NCBI GenBank assembly: GCA_002839335.1
Contig: PGXU01000011.1
Span: 1 to 64,000, forward strand
DNA: 64,000 bases
From: Spirochaetae bacterium HGW-Spirochaetae-4
Lineage (GTDB): Bacteria; Spirochaetota; Spirochaetia; Sphaerochaetales; Sphaerochaetaceae
Direction: 5' to 3'
The translations under genes were made by a program, and so were the position numbers. The notes under the pieces were generated by a model, which was given only the letters and a program-made list of their open reading frames with translations, was not told where the DNA came from and did no database searches. Within the stretch, counting starts at the first letter, position 1, and every line of letters begins with the position of its first letter. This document shows, in pieces, positions 61,834 through 64,000 of this stretch.

Positions 61834-62940
61834 TTACCGGTATTCCACGACATCCTTATTCCAACGGAGCGTCCGTTCCGAGCGACTGTCGATAATGTGC
61901 AACCAATCGAGATCAATCAATCTGTCGACTTTTTCGCCATAGACATTCCGCTCTGCGACTTCCCCTTCCAAAACAACTTTTGAATTGGTCGGACCAAAGT
62001 ATATCCGTTCCGCATATGCTTTCTGTGTACGTGGACTTAGGGCAAGCTGGGTCCATGCATCCGCAAGCTCGGGATGCTTGTTGTTTTTTACTATCGTCAA
62101 CACATCCATCATTTTGACGGTTCCGACTTCCGTTGGCCAAGAAAAGGCAACGTTCATCCCCTTATCGAGATAAGTCCATGCATAACCAGAAATTACCGGA
62201 GCAGCAACGATATCTCCTTTTGTCATCATCATGAACAACTCGTCAAGATTTGTATAGAAAAGTGGGGCAGGCAACAATTCTTGCAGCTTCTGGAAACCCG
62301 CCTCCTCATTATATTCATCTCCGGAAGCAAGGATTGCTGCGATGGCAAGGAAAGCTTCTCCCTCGCTACCGGGATAGGTCGGGAATCCGATCTTGCCCTT
62401 ATACTCTGGCTTCCACAGGTCTTTCCACTCGGGCGGCGAATCGAAGAAATCGGGGTTATACGCAATACCCAGTCCCATGAAACTCATCCCATATCCACCA
62501 ATCTGAGCCTGTGGATACAGATCGTCGTAAGCTGGGATTTTATTACCCGGTATCTCGGTTACACCATCATTCATAGCCTGTTGGCATTCGTAGAGGTTCA
62601 AATAACAGATATCCATGGTCGGATTGTTGCGCTCGACATATATCTTTGCCATCCGATCGCCCGTACCTCCCAACAACAATTCGACCTTTGCTCCCCTTGC
62701 TTCAAGCGAAGGAACTATCGTCTCTCGGATGATGTCTTCGATGACTCCTCCCCAGACACCGACGACTAGCGTTTGATTTGAGAAATCCTTATCTTCAAGG
62801 AAATCTTTCGTCTGCTGGTCCAATCCTTCATCGGCTTTTGCGATACGATCTGCGGATGAGGTTTTTTCTGTCGTTCCTCCCGCAACAAGCGGGAAACATA
62901 AGAGCGACAGCATGACTAAAACAAACAATACTCTTCTCAT
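61834..62940 (-). CDS. ABC transporter solute-binding protein (PotD type)
   Basis: 368 aa. Signal peptide RRVLFVLVMLSLLCFPLV is followed by AGGTTEK, the spirochaete-type junction without lipobox Cys. Then QTLVVGVWGGVIEDIIRETI, YLNLYECQQAMNDGVTEIP, GYGMSFMGLGIAYNPDFF and GEAFLAIAAIL: the family of polyamine, iron and thiamine binding proteins. It captures the ligand for the PotB/PotC-type permeases. It follows gntR by 14 bases. Confidence 0.9.
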   Translation of the reverse strand: MRRVLFVLVMLSLLCFPLVAGGTTEKTSSADRIAKADEGLDQQTKDFLEDKDFSNQTLVVGVWGGVIEDIIRETIVPSLEARGAKVELLLGGTGDRMAKIYVERNNPTMDICYLNLYECQQAMNDGVTEIPGNKIPAYDDLYPQAQIGGYGMSFMGLGIAYNPDFFDSPPEWKDLWKPEYKGKIGFPTYPGSEGEAFLAIAAILASGDEYNEEAGFQKLQELLPAPLFYTNLDELFMMMTKGDIVAAPVISGYAWTYLDKGMNVAFSWPTEVGTVKMMDVLTIVKNNKHPELADAWTQLALSPRTQKAYAERIYFGPTNSKVVLEGEVAERNVYGEKVDRLIDLDWLHIIDSRSERTLRWNKDVVEYR

Positions 62941-62954
62941 AGCTTTTCTCCTTT

Positions 62955-63710
62955 CTATGACTTTAAATTGATGGATACTATTCCGTAGTATCCATACGTT
63001 TCATTGTTGTAGTAGTTCCGACAAAATTCGGTTGGAGGATCATCCAAATGCTCATATGTAACCCGTAACATCTTCATGACGGGATGGCCCACATGAATAT
63101 CCAGCAGACGTTGATTCTCTTCCGATGGCAATTCAGCAAATAATTTTTCTTCCGCATACGTAAATCGTAATCCAAGTTCTTCCTTGAACAATTGGTAAAG
63201 CGATTGGTTGTCCCGCAGGGTCTTTAGAATACTGTATGTTTTCGCCTTGTAGTTCATGAAGACGTGTTCTACGCTGATCGGGAGGTCGTCAAGATATCTG
63301 ACGCGTTGTATATGGATGACCTTACTCCCAGGTATCAGCAGCAAGTTCTCGGAAACTTCTGCATCACATTCCTCTTGAGTGATGGATATTACTTTGGTAA
63401 GGACTTTTTTACCCAGTTTCGAATACCGTGCGGAAAAGCCCTCACTTTGATACGTACGGGTGTTGCCGGCTTTGATGACCGTGGAACCTATCCCCTGCTT
63501 GCTTGTTATGATTCCATTGTCCCGAAGCAGTTCCAACGCTTTCAGTATGGTAATTCTGGAAACTCCAAAACTTTCCGACAACTCTTGTTGTGAAGGGAGA
63601 CGTGACCCTATTGGGATTTTCCCCTTTTCTATGTCATGTTCCAGGTGGTAGGCAACTTGGCTGTAAAGGGGAAGAGCACCTTCACTCTCATCCAGCTTGA
63701 TAATTGTCAT
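62955..63710 (-). CDS. GntR-family regulator, HutC type
   Basis: 251 aa. The winged helix ALPLYSQVAYHLEHDIEKGKI through LPSQQELSESFGVSRITILKALELLRDNG is followed by a UTRA effector domain (about 95-251, VIHIQRVRYLDDLPISVEHVFMN, YGYYGIVSINL). HutC-type regulators usually bind a compound of the pathway they control. It heads the nine-gene operon that ends at 54682. A 10-bp-arm palindrome lies 29 bases upstream of its start. Confidence 0.92.
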   Translation of the reverse strand: MTIIKLDESEGALPLYSQVAYHLEHDIEKGKIPIGSRLPSQQELSESFGVSRITILKALELLRDNGIITSKQGIGSTVIKAGNTRTYQSEGFSARYSKLGKKVLTKVISITQEECDAEVSENLLLIPGSKVIHIQRVRYLDDLPISVEHVFMNYKAKTYSILKTLRDNQSLYQLFKEELGLRFTYAEEKLFAELPSEENQRLLDIHVGHPVMKMLRVTYEHLDDPPTEFCRNYYNNETYGYYGIVSINLKS

Positions 63711-63738
63711 ATCGATAATACCTCATTCAATGGTCTCT

Positions 63739-63770
63739 GTTATGTTGTTATGATTATATGACAACATAAC
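63739..63770. promoter_or_regulatory. GntR operator candidate
   Basis: GTTATGTTGT at 63739-63748 and ACAACATAAC at 63761-63770: perfect 10-bp inverted arms with a 12-base AT-rich spacer. Its place just upstream of gntR suggests control of the whole operon and autoregulation. Confidence 0.6.
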
Positions 63771-63817
63771 AAGTGGAGTCAAGACGTTTTTTGGGATATT
63801 GAAAATATGACATCGAT

Positions 63818-64000
63818 GTGGGACGGATACAAAATGACCCGAAAAATATTCGTGAACACAATGCAACCATAAAGGAACGACAGGAGTTGTTATCCCTGGC
63901 CGGTTTCCACGCTGTCAATGCCGCACGGCTTGCTTCCTTACCGCTCACATATATAGAAGAAACCACCATTGTCCGTGAGAAATATGGTGAGCAGACCATA
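63818..64000 (+). CDS. Zeta-antitoxin-like gene, third copy, cut by the window end
   Basis: From 63847 it reads IREHNATIKERQELLSLAGF, then HAVNAARLASLPLTYIEETT and IVREKYGEQTI, the homologue of the antitoxin at 43650. One T is missing from the ATTATT of the first codons, so the original start frame is lost. A GTG at 63818 is in frame (MGRIQNDPKN...) but has no ribosome binding site. It is either a pseudogene or has a replaced N-terminus. A toxin gene would be expected just beyond the window. Confidence 0.55.
   Translation, partial: MGRIQNDPKNIREHNATIKERQELLSLAGFHAVNAARLASLPLTYIEETTIVREKYGEQTI

Noticed and set aside
1-64000. CRISPR arrays, tRNA and rRNA genes, riboswitches
   Set aside because: I looked through the intergenic stretches and saw no regularly spaced repeat array and nothing with a tRNA cloverleaf or known riboswitch core. 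The only regular tandem repeat is the two-unit 45-bp element at 54579.

Overview
The window reads as chromosomal DNA of a Gram-negative bacterium, most probably a spirochaete of the Sphaerochaeta type. The reason is the export signals: the solute-binding proteins follow their signal peptide with an Ala/Gly-x-Gly-x-x-Glu stretch (FAAGKVES, VAGGTTEK) without a lipobox Cys, as is common in spirochaetes. TRAP transporters, Kdo-type cytidylyltransferases and a GGDEF/HD-GYP protein also fit. The taxon is an inference; no rRNA or housekeeping gene is present.

Region 1 (about 470-31560, almost all minus strand) is a large Wzx/Wzy-type surface polysaccharide locus. It is headed by a MarR-type EPS regulator with a palindromic operator candidate. 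Then come an initiating sugar-phosphate transferase with its partner reductase, glycosyltransferases, an acetyltransferase, a polymerase and a flippase. Four nucleotide-sugar pathways are visible: dTDP-rhamnose type (rmlA, rmlB, rmlC, no clear rmlD), UDP-FucNAc (capE-capF-capG), CDP-3,6-dideoxyhexose of the ascarylose type (rfbF, rfbG, rfbH, reductase, RmlC-like epimerase, sugar reductase) and UDP-glucuronate/galacturonate (ugd plus epimerase). The locus is a mosaic: its GC content changes block by block, it holds IS21-type and IS3-type wreckage, a 20-bp direct repeat bounds one three-gene block, and a 115-125 bp repeat sits at gene 3' ends near the left edge. Between two copies of that repeat lies a lone gene resembling the nucleotide cyclases of Pycsar-type defence.

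Region 2 (32.4-43.4 kb, visibly GC-richer) holds a TRAP operon (dctP-dctQ-dctM) followed by an unrecognised 406-residue protein, two KdsB-like cytidylyltransferases and a DapA/NanA-family aldolase between them. A convergent ROK regulator and a large periplasmic-sensor-PAS-GGDEF-HD-GYP protein follow.

Region 3 (43.4-45.8 kb) is a toxin-antitoxin islet: a zeta-type kinase toxin with its small antitoxin, a decayed HigB/HigA pair, and an HTH protein that starts with the same leader and first codons as the zeta antitoxin.

Region 4 (45.8-54.6 kb) is a minus-strand amino-sugar operon: a second TRAP system, a Gfo/Idh/MocA dehydrogenase, a LarA-family racemase homologue, nagB and nagA, with a divergent LacI regulator and a LacI-type operator.

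Region 5 (54.7-63.8 kb) is the most unusual block: a tight minus-strand operon with GntR regulator, polyamine-type ABC importer, creatininase-family hydrolase, enamidase-like amidohydrolase, nucleoside phosphorylase and a PfkB-kinase/NADAR fusion. It looks like an uncharacterised route for taking up and dismantling a nucleoside-like N-glycoside. The right edge carries another copy of the zeta-antitoxin gene, cut by the window end.
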